In this document: piece by piece, positions 1 to 7,601 of the stretch
Layout of the letters: every line of letters starts with the position of its first letter
Position numbering within the stretch: the first letter of the stretch is position 1
Source of the DNA: JARFQH01 sp041299015
Lineage (GTDB): Bacteria > Desulfobacterota > Desulfobacteria > Desulfobacterales > SG8-13
Length of the DNA stretch: 32,011 bases
Assembly: GCA_041299015.1 (NCBI GenBank)
Contig: JBFYWB010000066.1
Coordinates: 1-32,011, forward strand
Direction of reading: 5' to 3'
Position numbers and translations under genes: made by a program
The notes under the pieces: model-generated
The model's input: the letters and a program-made list of their open reading frames with translations, nothing else
What the model was told of the DNA's origin: nothing
Databases searched by the model: none

Positions 1-1
1 A

Positions 2-256
2 GAGACGCATCCCCCCGTAAAGAAGACCACTTCTATAATGGATGGCAACAACGTTCCGCTTGGCGCTATCCAACGAATTCTGGGCCACGAAAACCGCAGG
101 ACCACCGAGATCTATCTGCACAGCATCGGTGATCTGGAGAAGCAAGCAATTGCGGTTTTCGAGCAGGCCAGAGAGAAATCACACACGGATTCACACACAG
201 GAAGTGACCCAACGAAAAAGGGGCTACCCGCCGCAACGGATAACCCCTCTTCCTGA
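2..256 (+). pseudogene. C-terminal part of a tyrosine recombinase/integrase (partial at window edge)
   Basis: The reading frame is open from the left edge to a TGA at 254-256. It carries the end of the catalytic domain of phage/island-type integrases: an LGHE segment followed by TTEIYLH, with the nucleophilic Tyr in that second motif. In this family these residues cleave and rejoin DNA at att sites. The preceding HxxR box should fall at about 8-19, but the Arg position reads Val (gta at 17-19) next to a run of six C. The gene may therefore be decayed, or there may be a local sequence error. The stop lies only 11 bases from the 3' end of a tRNA-Phe gene, the usual arrangement for an integrase at the border of a tRNA-integrated element. 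Most of the gene lies outside the window. The family is clear; intact versus pseudogene is uncertain. Confidence 0.65.
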
Positions 257-267
257 TTGACAATTAC

Positions 268-343
268 TGGTGCCGAGGGACAGAATCGAACTGCCGACAC
301 GGGGATTTTCAGTCCCCTGCTCTACCGACTGAGCTACCTCGGC
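268..343 (-). tRNA. tRNA-Phe (anticodon GAA)
   Basis: On the minus strand this 76-nt segment folds as a complete cloverleaf. The acceptor arm GCCGAGG pairs with CCTCGGC, and the 3' ACCA is encoded. The anticodon stem is GGGGA/TCCCC and its loop CTGAAAA contains GAA (plus-strand 308-310). The T arm has GTTCGATTC. The identity is therefore tRNA-Phe. Its 3' end points at the integrase remnant to the left, so it is a candidate attB for an integrative element. The downstream gene rsmE on the same strand lies on the other side of the tRNA. Confidence 0.97.
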
Positions 344-390
344 GTGCTTGGTTTTGAAGCTGTCATTACTATTGAAGGGTCCGGGGTTTG

Positions 391-1143
391 TCAAGGATTT
401 TTTCCCAGGTCGCCGAACAGAAACTGCAGCAGGGTGGCTGCGGCGATTGTGGCGGTTTCGGCCCGCAGGATGCGCGGGCCGAGTCCGGCGCTGAGAAACC
501 CTGCCGCCACGGCCGCATCGACCTCGACCGGTGAGAACCCGCCCTCGGGACCAATGATGGCAAAAACCCCCTGCGGGCCGTCGACCTGCGGCGCCGCCGC
601 CGGCCGGTTCAGCGGCTGCGGCTGGTTCTCCCAGAAAAGAATTTTGACCTCGCAGCGGCGGGCCGCCTCCAGGACGTCCTGCAGGCCGGCGACCGGCTCG
701 ATCAGCAAGAGGCGCCCTCTTTGGCACTGCTTGAGGGCTTCGCGGCTGATTTTGCGCCAGCGTTCCAGACGGCCCGCCAGGCGTTGCCGGTTGGGGGCGG
801 GAACGGAACGCTCCGCGAAAAACGGCATCCATCTGGTCGTTCCCAGCTCGGTCAACTGCCGTGCGAGGCCATCCATTTTCTTTTCTTTCAAAAAAGCCTG
901 GGCAATGGTGATCTCAACCGACGGATCGGTCGAAGCCTGAGCGGTGCTCAGGATTTCGACCACGATGCCGTCGGCGACGAACCTTTCGATGCGGGCCGTA
1001 TGAGCCGCACCCAACCCGTCGAAGAATCCGATGCTGTCTCCGGGATGCAGCCGCAGTACCTTTCTGATGTGCCGGGCGTCGGAGCCTCTCACCGTCATCT
1101 TCTCGCCGGGCGCCACCGCTTTTTCGGCAAAGAAATAGCGCAT
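391..1143 (-). CDS. rsmE: 16S rRNA (uracil1498-N3)-methyltransferase RsmE
   Basis: This 250-aa protein matches the RsmE family, which methylates U1498 in the decoding region of 16S rRNA using S-adenosylmethionine. The N-terminal part (about residues 1-70, beginning MRYFF) is the PUA-like RNA-binding domain, with the conserved DARHIRKVLRL stretch. The C-terminal SPOUT knot carries the diagnostic GPEGGFSPVE motif and then LGPRILRAETA, which form the cofactor pocket. The length is normal for the family. No Shine-Dalgarno sequence precedes the ATG. Instead a promoter-like -10 (TATAGA, minus strand) lies only 6 bases upstream, so translation may be leaderless. The gene is transcribed toward the tRNA-Phe gene and appears monocistronic. 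Confidence 0.95.
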   Translation of the reverse strand: MRYFFAEKAVAPGEKMTVRGSDARHIRKVLRLHPGDSIGFFDGLGAAHTARIERFVADGIVVEILSTAQASTDPSVEITIAQAFLKEKKMDGLARQLTELGTTRWMPFFAERSVPAPNRQRLAGRLERWRKISREALKQCQRGRLLLIEPVAGLQDVLEAARRCEVKILFWENQPQPLNRPAAAPQVDGPQGVFAIIGPEGGFSPVEVDAAVAAGFLSAGLGPRILRAETATIAAATLLQFLFGDLGKNP

Positions 1144-1149
1144 GGCGGC

Positions 1150-1179
1150 TCTATAGCGTCAAACCCGATGGCTTGTAAA
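1150..1179 (-). promoter_or_regulatory. Candidate sigma70-type promoter for rsmE
   Basis: On the minus strand TTTACA (1179-1174) is followed after 18 bp by TATAGA (1155-1150). The expected transcription start falls at or next to the rsmE ATG (1143), which would give a leaderless message. Both boxes match consensus only in part, so this is a prediction. Confidence 0.4.
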
Positions 1180-1215
1180 CGTCAAAAGACCGCGATTTGG
1201 GTGACGGCAAACAGC

Positions 1216-1244
1216 TTGACTTAGGCCGCTCCCTATGGTAATAT
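1216..1244 (+). promoter_or_regulatory. Sigma70-type promoter for the acidic DLTE-motif gene
   Basis: TTGACT (1216-1221) and TAATAT (1239-1244) are separated by exactly 17 bp, close to the housekeeping consensus. The predicted start is near 1251, about 50 bases ahead of the downstream ATG at 1301. It lies back to back with the rsmE promoter. Confidence 0.75.
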
Positions 1245-1300
1245 ACTAAAATTAATCATAAATTCTTTGTTGTGTCTCACCCCAATTTATGAGGGCCCGC

Positions 1301-2632
1301 ATGCAAAATAAGGACAAATCCGCAATGGCAGGCGCAGCGATCAATCCACTGAGTGATGAAGATATCATCGAATTCGCCGAAACCGTGCTGGCCGACCTTG
1401 ACGACGGCGGCGCGCAAGACCGCCAGGAAGCGGCGTTGGTAGAGGACGACGATGACATCATCGACCTGACGGAGGTGGCCGAAAACCCCGCAGACCTCCT
1501 CGATGTCCTTGACCTGACCGAGGATATCGAGCCGAACCCGCCCGCCCAAGAAGACGGCCTTGCCTTGGATGATGTCGCCGGAAAAGCGGAAGGCGCGCAT
1601 GATGTCGTGGACTTCGAGCTGGCAGACGATTTTGAAGACCTGATGATTGATGACGACGCGGTGACCGAAGTCGGTGACGAGCTGAGCGAGCCGGCCGCTC
1701 TGCACAAAGAAGCCGCCGACGGTCAAGATTTTCTTGTGGAACCATTTGACGTTGCCGACGAAATAGAAGACAGCGACCGCTTGGCGCCAAATCACGGTGA
1801 CCCGGAAGCCGGTTTCGACCTCGAGCCTGATGCTGAAAATGCACGCCGCGGCAGAGCCGAATCACCCCTTGCCTTCGAAACCGGCCAACAGGCGGATCTG
1901 CCGGAATTCGAAGACCGGGGTTACGCGGAAGCCCCCGCAGAGGCCGACCGGATCACGGCCGCCGTGGAGGCGCAGCCTCTCGAGGAACCGTCCTTGGAGC
2001 GCGTGACTGATGGACACCAGGAAAAGCTGGCGCTGAGCGAAGCGGACCGGCGGATACTGGAAGAAGAATTGGGCCTCGCCATCGCAGAGGCGGCCCCGAT
2101 CGATTCCGCCGCCGACCTGGATACGGCAGCCGCCGTCGCGGTCCAACCGCTCGATGACCCGTTCGGCCTCAGCCGGTTTGAGCGCGCCGGGAGCAAGGCC
2201 TCTGCAGACGCTGAAAATCCGCCGCACGGCGATGTCTGGCCGTCACAGGCCGCAGAGCAAACCCCACCGGATCTCGCCGAACCAAGCGGCCGAGGGACGC
2301 CGGAAACCTTTGATTTCGACTTCGACGAGACCGCCGTGAAGGATGCCGCAGCGGACACCGAAGACCCAATGACTCAACCGGCCGATAGTGAAGCGGTATC
2401 GACCGCATCCCTCCTGGCGGACGGCGCGGCAACCGGTAAGGCCGCAGCGTATGGATCGACACCCGAAATCCTTTCTGGGGCCCAGTTCGAGACGGCCGTG
2501 GAACGGGCGGTCACGAAAATCGTCGGCCAAAAGATCGAAACGATGCTCTTTGATGCGATCGAAAGAGCGGTCACAAAAGAAATCGAGCGCCTGAAAACCC
2601 TGATCCTGGGGGATCTCGATCACGATCGCTGA
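1301..2632 (+). CDS. Highly acidic protein of unknown function with DLTE motifs
   Basis: I do not recognise a named family. The start at 1301 is preferred over the in-frame ATG at 1289 because GAGGG (1291-1295) sits 5 bases before it; this gives 443 residues. Nearly the whole protein is rich in Asp, Glu, Ala and Pro with little hydrophobic core, so it is probably largely disordered. The N-terminal part has two related segments, DDIIDLTEVAEN and VLDLTEDIEP. The last 45 or so residues look structured: a helical, charged-amphipathic segment in which ERAVTK occurs twice, 23 residues apart, ending ERLKTLIL. There is no signal peptide or membrane segment, so a cytoplasmic protein is expected. It has its own promoter and lies 418 bp upstream of valS, so linkage to valS is doubtful. 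The C-terminal helix could be an oligomerisation or docking element; that is inference. Confidence 0.8.
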   Translation: MQNKDKSAMAGAAINPLSDEDIIEFAETVLADLDDGGAQDRQEAALVEDDDDIIDLTEVAENPADLLDVLDLTEDIEPNPPAQEDGLALDDVAGKAEGAHDVVDFELADDFEDLMIDDDAVTEVGDELSEPAALHKEAADGQDFLVEPFDVADEIEDSDRLAPNHGDPEAGFDLEPDAENARRGRAESPLAFETGQQADLPEFEDRGYAEAPAEADRITAAVEAQPLEEPSLERVTDGHQEKLALSEADRRILEEELGLAIAEAAPIDSAADLDTAAAVAVQPLDDPFGLSRFERAGSKASADAENPPHGDVWPSQAAEQTPPDLAEPSGRGTPETFDFDFDETAVKDAAADTEDPMTQPADSEAVSTASLLADGAATGKAAAYGSTPEILSGAQFETAVERAVTKIVGQKIETMLFDAIERAVTKEIERLKTLILGDLDHDR

Positions 2633-2642
2633 TCGCGCGCCT

Positions 2643-2660
2643 GCTTGCAACAAGCCTTTT
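2643..2660 (+). terminator. Small hairpin with T-run after the acidic-protein gene
   Basis: GCTTG (2643-2647) pairs with CAAGC (2651-2655) around a 3-nt loop and is followed by CTTTT. It lies just past the stop codon at 2632. The stem is short, so this is only a possible intrinsic terminator. Confidence 0.35.
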
Positions 2661-3034
2661 GCAGAGGGGCTTATCCGACAAATCCGCTCTTCTTTTTCGT
2701 TGGACGCCCGTCCTTAAAAAAACCGCCCCCGGAGCCGGCAACACGGCAGGCAGTTGCCAACGCGGAAAAGCCGGTGCCCGGTTGCCCCGCACCTGCTGCG
2801 CTGAATAGGGACCCTTCCCACCGATGTCGCGCCCGCCCGGATCTTGGATCTCGCCAACATCTCTTGCACCGATTTCAGTCGCTGGCGGTTAGTGGATTGC
2901 GCCTTGCACGACGCCGCGGCCATTGCGATGCGATTACCTGTTGAAAAAATGGCGGCACTTTAATAAGGATGGGCGTGTTTTTCGAACCTGATTCCGCAGT
3001 GCTGTGGGAACGCCGTCGCGCGCGCCTCATTATA
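2661..3034 (+). other. Non-coding leader region before valS; nothing recognised
   Basis: This stretch of about 370 bases has no convincing reading frame with a ribosome site. It contains a small GGAC/GTCC hairpin near 2701-2712 followed by seven A residues, GC-rich sequence to about 2930, and a more A/T-rich part at 2940-2970 (TTGAAA, then TTTAATAAGG) that could hold the valS promoter. I compared it by eye with 6S RNA, SRP RNA and T-box leaders and saw none of their defining motifs. Confidence 0.4.
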
Positions 3035-3050
3035 GAAGGAGTATTAGGGT

Positions 3051-5714
3051 ATGAATCTGGACCTGTTGAACAAGGGCTACGAACCGCGGGAGGTCGAAAG
3101 CCGCTGGTATTCTTTCTGGGAAAAGGAAGGTCTTTTCGACGCGCTCGCCGATTCGGCGCCAAAGAACTTTTCGATCGTCATTCCGCCGCCGAATGTCACC
3201 GGCGTTCTGCACATGGGGCACGCGTTGAACAACACCCTTCAGGACATCCTCTGCCGGTATCGACGACTGCGGGGCGACAACGTCCTGTGGATGCCCGGAA
3301 CCGACCACGCCGGAATCGCCACCCAGAACGTCGTCGAACGCAAGCTGGCCGAGGACGGCCTGGACCGTCATCACCTCGGCCGGGAAAAGTTTATCGAAGC
3401 CGTGTGGCAGTGGCGCCGGAAATACGGCAACGCGATCACCAATCAGTTGAAGCGCTTGGGGGCCTCATGCGACTGGAAGCGCGAACGCTTTACCATGGAC
3501 GACGGCCTGTCGCTGGCGGTTCGCAAAGTGTTCGTCCAGCTCTACAACGAGGGTCTGATCTATCGCGGCGACTACATCATCAACTGGTGTCCGCGCTGCT
3601 CCACCGCCCTGGCCGATCTCGAGGTCGAACACGAGGAGACCGACGGCAACCTCTACCATATCCGCTATCCCTACCTGAACGCTGCCGGGGGAATCGTCGT
3701 CGCCACCACGCGACCGGAAACCATGTTGGGCGACACCGCCGTGGCGGTCCACCCGGAAGACGACCGCTACCGGAATGCGGCGGACAAGACCGTCATGCTG
3801 CCGCTGATGGATCGCGCCATACCGGTCATCCGCGACAAATACGTGGACATGTCCTTCGGAACCGGAGCCCTCAAGGTGACCCCGGCCCATGACCCCAACG
3901 ACTACGCCATCGGTCTGCGTCACGACCTGCCGGTCATCAAGGCGATCGGCGACGATGGGCGGATGACGGCCGCGGCCGGCAAGTTCGAAGGCTTGGAGCG
4001 ATTTGCGTGCCGCAGGGCGGTGGTCGAGGAGCTCAAAGCCGGGGGCTATCTCGTGAGGGTCGATGCCCACAGACACAGCGTGGGCCACTGCTACCGCTGC
4101 AAAGACATCGTGGAGCCGAACCTCTCCCGGCAATGGTTCGTGAAAACCGGACCCTTGGCCCAAGAGGCCATCGTCGCGGTCAAAGAGGGCCGGACCCGCA
4201 TCGTCCCCGAAATCTGGACCGCCACCTACTTCGACTGGATGACCAACATCAGAGACTGGTGCATTTCACGTCAGATCTGGTGGGGTCATCAAATCCCGGC
4301 CTGGACCTGCCGGGACTGCCAGGAGCTGATCGTCGCCATGGAGGCCCCGCCGACATGCCCGGCCTGCGGCAGCGCCGCGCCGGTGCAGGACACCGATGTC
4401 CTCGACACATGGTTCAGCTCGGCGCTGTGGCCGTTCTCCACCATGGGGTGGCCGGAACGGACGCCGCTGCTGGAGACCTTCTATCCGACGTCGGTTCTCG
4501 TGACCGGTTTCGACATCCTGTTCTTCTGGGTCGCCCGCATGATGATGATGGGCATTCACTTCATGGGCGCTGTACCGTTCCGGGATGTGTATGTGCATGC
4601 CCTCGTGCGCGACGAAGAAGGCAAAAAGATGAGCAAATCAAAGGGCAACGTCATCGACCCGTTGAGCGTGATCGACACCTACGGTACGGATGCCTTCCGT
4701 TTCACGCTGGCCGCTTTCGCCGCCCAGGGGCGCGACATCAAAATGTCCGCGAAACGGATCGAGGGCTACCGCCATTTCATCAACAAGCTCTGGAACGCCG
4801 CCCGCCTGTGCCTGATGCACCTCACCGAAGGGCAACCGGAACCCGGCCCGGAGAGCCGGTCGCTGCCGGACCGCTGGATCCTCTCGCGACTGAAGACCCT
4901 CACCCGCACGGTTTCTGAGGCCATTGACGACTATCGCTTCAACGAAGCGGCCGGCGCGCTCTACAACTTTGTCTGGCACGAGTTCTGCGATTGGTACCTG
5001 GAGGCGATCAAGCCGGTGATCTACGACCGGCACGGCGAGGAACAAAAAGCCGCAACCCTGGCGGTGCTGCGGCGCGTGCTGAATGATGCCCTGATTCTCC
5101 TGCACCCGTTCATTCCCTTTGTCACCGAGGAAATCTGGCACAAATTACCGGGCACCCAAGGCTCGATCATGCTTGCCGTCCACCCCTTGGATGACAAGCG
5201 CTCGGTCGCCCTGAGCCATGACCGCGAGGCCGAAGCACAGATGGAACTGGTCATCGACATCATCACCGGGGTGCGCAATATCCGGGGCGAGATGGATCTG
5301 CCGCCCGCCCTGGAGCTGAAGGTGGAACTGCAGTCCGAAGACAAGACGGTGCGCGCCTCGGTCGTCGATCACCGTGACATCATCCTCAACCTGGCGCGGA
5401 TCAAGTCCTTGACCGTCGATGAACCCGGCAGGAAACCGGCCTCGGCCGCCACGACGATCATCCCGGGCGGAACGCTGTTCGTTCCCTTGGAAGGTACCAT
5501 CGATTTCGAGAAAGAGGCCGAGCGTTTGCAGAAGAGAATCAACAAGGTCAATGCCGAACTGATGCCGGTCGTCAAGAAGCTGAACAACGAGGACTATCTG
5601 AAAAAAGCCCCGGCCGACGTCGTGGCCGGGGCGCGGGCAAAACGGGAGCAGCTGCATCTGACCCTCCAGAAACTCGAAGCGACGCTTGCGAGAGTAAGGG
5701 AGCTGGCGAAATAG
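3051..5714 (+). CDS. valS: Valyl-tRNA synthetase
   Basis: This 887-aa class I aminoacyl-tRNA synthetase charges tRNA-Val with valine. The HIGH signature appears as HMGH at residues 54-57 and the KMSKS loop at 526-530, both needed for ATP activation. The sequence between them contains the editing (CP1) domain, with the TTRPETMLGDTAVAV segment typical of ValRS that removes mischarged threonine. A cysteine-rich stretch (CRDCQ, then CPACGS) just before residue 450 is a zinc-knuckle-like insert. The C-terminus (about 820-887) is the ValRS coiled coil that contacts tRNA. A strong ribosome site (AGAAGGAG near 3035) precedes the ATG. nadC follows after 7 bases, so the two are almost certainly co-transcribed. 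Confidence 0.98.
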   Translation: MNLDLLNKGYEPREVESRWYSFWEKEGLFDALADSAPKNFSIVIPPPNVTGVLHMGHALNNTLQDILCRYRRLRGDNVLWMPGTDHAGIATQNVVERKLAEDGLDRHHLGREKFIEAVWQWRRKYGNAITNQLKRLGASCDWKRERFTMDDGLSLAVRKVFVQLYNEGLIYRGDYIINWCPRCSTALADLEVEHEETDGNLYHIRYPYLNAAGGIVVATTRPETMLGDTAVAVHPEDDRYRNAADKTVMLPLMDRAIPVIRDKYVDMSFGTGALKVTPAHDPNDYAIGLRHDLPVIKAIGDDGRMTAAAGKFEGLERFACRRAVVEELKAGGYLVRVDAHRHSVGHCYRCKDIVEPNLSRQWFVKTGPLAQEAIVAVKEGRTRIVPEIWTATYFDWMTNIRDWCISRQIWWGHQIPAWTCRDCQELIVAMEAPPTCPACGSAAPVQDTDVLDTWFSSALWPFSTMGWPERTPLLETFYPTSVLVTGFDILFFWVARMMMMGIHFMGAVPFRDVYVHALVRDEEGKKMSKSKGNVIDPLSVIDTYGTDAFRFTLAAFAAQGRDIKMSAKRIEGYRHFINKLWNAARLCLMHLTEGQPEPGPESRSLPDRWILSRLKTLTRTVSEAIDDYRFNEAAGALYNFVWHEFCDWYLEAIKPVIYDRHGEEQKAATLAVLRRVLNDALILLHPFIPFVTEEIWHKLPGTQGSIMLAVHPLDDKRSVALSHDREAEAQMELVIDIITGVRNIRGEMDLPPALELKVELQSEDKTVRASVVDHRDIILNLARIKSLTVDEPGRKPASAATTIIPGGTLFVPLEGTIDFEKEAERLQKRINKVNAELMPVVKKLNNEDYLKKAPADVVAGARAKREQLHLTLQKLEATLARVRELAK

Positions 5715-5721
5715 GGCCCAT

Positions 5722-6558
5722 ATGAATACCATCGCAAAACTGATCGATCTGGCCCTGGCGGAAGATATCGGGCCCGCGGATGTCACCACCGCGAATCTGG
5801 TGGCGCCCGAAGCGCGGGGCAGCGGTCAAATCGTTGCCAAGGAGCCGCTGGTGCTGGCCGGGCTCGCGGTCGCCAGAGAGGTTTTCGAGCGTCTCGATCC
5901 CGACATCGCCTGGCGGCCCCACCACACGGACGGTGACGCCGTCGAGGCCGGCGCTGCGGTTTTGACGGTATCGGGACGACTGCAGGCATTGCTGACCGGG
6001 GAACGGGTGGCGCTCAATTTCCTGCAGCGCCTCTCCGGTATCGCCACCCAAGTGCGCGCTTACACCGCCAAAATCCCCGGCGAAGGCGCGCGCCTGGTCG
6101 ACACCCGCAAGACCACCCCCGGATGGCGGGTGCTCGAAAAATACGCCGTCCGCGTCGGCGGAGCGGGCAACCACCGCATGGGTCTGTATGACGGGGTCCT
6201 GATCAAAGACAACCACATCGCCGCCTGCGGCGGCATCGCCGCGGCCGTTGCAAAGATCCGCGGCCGGATATCCCATCTGATGAAAATCGAGGTCGAGGTC
6301 TCCACCCTGGCTGAAGTCCGTGAAGCCCTTGCGGTCGGGGTCGAGGTGATCATGCTCGACAACATGGAAATCGGGCAGATCCGCGAGGCGGTAGCCCTGA
6401 TCGATGGAAAAGCCGTGATCGAGGTTTCCGGCAATGTCACCGCGGCCCGGCTCGCCCGGTTGACGCGGACCGGCGTCGACATTATTTCAGTGGGCGCCCT
6501 CACCCATTCGGCGCGCTGCGTCGACATGAGCATGCGCATTAACGCAACCGACGGCTGA
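5722..6558 (+). CDS. nadC: Nicotinate-nucleotide pyrophosphorylase (quinolinate phosphoribosyltransferase)
   Basis: The 278-aa product is NadC, which converts quinolinate and PRPP to nicotinate mononucleotide, CO2 and pyrophosphate in de novo NAD synthesis. The N-terminal domain has the conserved LALAEDIGPADVTT opening. The barrel carries the substrate-binding residues: TRKT at 128-131, NHRMGL at 150-155 and IKDNH at 161-165. EVEV and MLDN follow in the usual order. The length is standard. The start lies 7 bases after valS and the rhomboid gene follows after 30 bases, so valS-nadC-rhomboid looks like one transcript. The quinolinate-forming partners nadA and nadB are not in the window. Confidence 0.97.
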   Translation: MNTIAKLIDLALAEDIGPADVTTANLVAPEARGSGQIVAKEPLVLAGLAVAREVFERLDPDIAWRPHHTDGDAVEAGAAVLTVSGRLQALLTGERVALNFLQRLSGIATQVRAYTAKIPGEGARLVDTRKTTPGWRVLEKYAVRVGGAGNHRMGLYDGVLIKDNHIAACGGIAAAVAKIRGRISHLMKIEVEVSTLAEVREALAVGVEVIMLDNMEIGQIREAVALIDGKAVIEVSGNVTAARLARLTRTGVDIISVGALTHSARCVDMSMRINATDG

Positions 6559-6588
6559 AGCCCCCTGAGCTATTGAGCCCGCGAACAG

Positions 6589-7557
6589 ATGATACCGATT
6601 CGCGACACCACCCCCACCCGGCACCGTCCGGTCGTCAATCTCACGCTGATCGGCATCAATGCCGTCGTGTTCCTGGTGCAGATGACCCAGGGAGCGGAGC
6701 TGGACCGTTTCGTCTATTTTTACGGCCTGGTGCCGGCCCGTTTTTCAGACCCCCGCATCGCGGCCTACTTCTCTCCGCTGCAGCAGCTTTTTTCGCTGCT
6801 TGCCTTCATGTTCCTGCACGGCAGTTTCTGGCACATCCTCGGCAACATGTGGTCCCTTTACATCTTCGGCGACAATGTCGAAGACCGGCTCGGTTCCCCG
6901 CGCTACCTTGCCTTCTACCTGATGTGCGGATTGGCTTCGGGAATTTCCCACCTGTTCCTCAACTGGCACTCGAATATACCGACGATCGGGGCCAGCGGCG
7001 CCATCGCCGGCGTCATGGGCGCTTATTTGATCCTCTTTCCGGCCTCGAAGATCTTGACCCTGATTCCGATCATCTTCATCCCCTGGTTTGTCGAGATCCC
7101 CGCAGCCTTCTTCCTCGGCGTCTGGTTCCTCCTTCAGTTTCTCAATGCAGCCGGCAGTCACGGCGCCGCCAGCGGCATCGCCTGGTGGGCGCACATCGGC
7201 GGCTTTGTTTTCGGCATCCTGTTTCTGAAGCTGTTTCAACTCATGCCGTCCACCGGCATCACCGAAAAAATCGGCCCGGTCACCGAGAAGCAGGCGACGA
7301 GCCACCTGCAGGTCATTCACCCCCGCGGCAGCCGCGACACCCCCGACCTGCACGGCACCATCGAAATTTCACCCCGCGAAGCCACGTCCGGCACCCGAAA
7401 ACTGGTCAACGTACCCTGGGGGTTCTACACGCGGATGCTCAGGGTAACCGTTCCGGCAGGGATAGTGCAGGGCAGTTCGCTGCGGTTAAAGGGAATGGGC
7501 CGTCAAATTCCGGATGGCGGGCGGGGAGATTTGTATTTGAAGGTTCAAATTCGGTAA
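6589..7557 (+). CDS. Rhomboid-family intramembrane serine protease with a DnaJ C-terminal-like tail
   Basis: The 322-aa protein has about six hydrophobic segments between residues 15 and 215 and the rhomboid signatures. These are FLHGSFWHILGNMWSL (about 75-90), GASG with the nucleophile Ser136, and AHIGG with the catalytic His202. Rhomboids cleave transmembrane helices within the inner membrane. After residue 250 comes a soluble segment of about 70 residues that does not belong to rhomboids. It reads like the C-terminal substrate-binding domain of DnaJ: LHGTIEISPREATSGT, then VTVPAGIVQGSSLRLKGMG, then GDLYLKVQI. No J-domain (HPD) or zinc finger is present. The fusion suggests that cleavage is coupled to binding of unfolded substrate; this is inference. 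It is probably the last gene of the valS-nadC transcript. The protease call is firm; the tail assignment is by motif reading. Confidence 0.9.
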   Translation: MIPIRDTTPTRHRPVVNLTLIGINAVVFLVQMTQGAELDRFVYFYGLVPARFSDPRIAAYFSPLQQLFSLLAFMFLHGSFWHILGNMWSLYIFGDNVEDRLGSPRYLAFYLMCGLASGISHLFLNWHSNIPTIGASGAIAGVMGAYLILFPASKILTLIPIIFIPWFVEIPAAFFLGVWFLLQFLNAAGSHGAASGIAWWAHIGGFVFGILFLKLFQLMPSTGITEKIGPVTEKQATSHLQVIHPRGSRDTPDLHGTIEISPREATSGTRKLVNVPWGFYTRMLRVTVPAGIVQGSSLRLKGMGRQIPDGGRGDLYLKVQIR

Positions 7558-7601
7558 TGGGGATGGGCCGTTTACGGCTCGGCCGTCGACCCTTGGCCGT
7601 C

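Noticed and set aside
2661..3050. 6S RNA, SRP RNA or T-box leader upstream of valS
   Set aside because: No GGAAGCAGC-type SRP loop, no long 6S-like duplex with a central bubble, and no T-box sequence were seen by eye.
7560..7590. Terminator between the rhomboid and GGDEF genes
   Set aside because: Only a 5-bp GGCCG/CGGCC stem with a 9-nt loop and no T-run.
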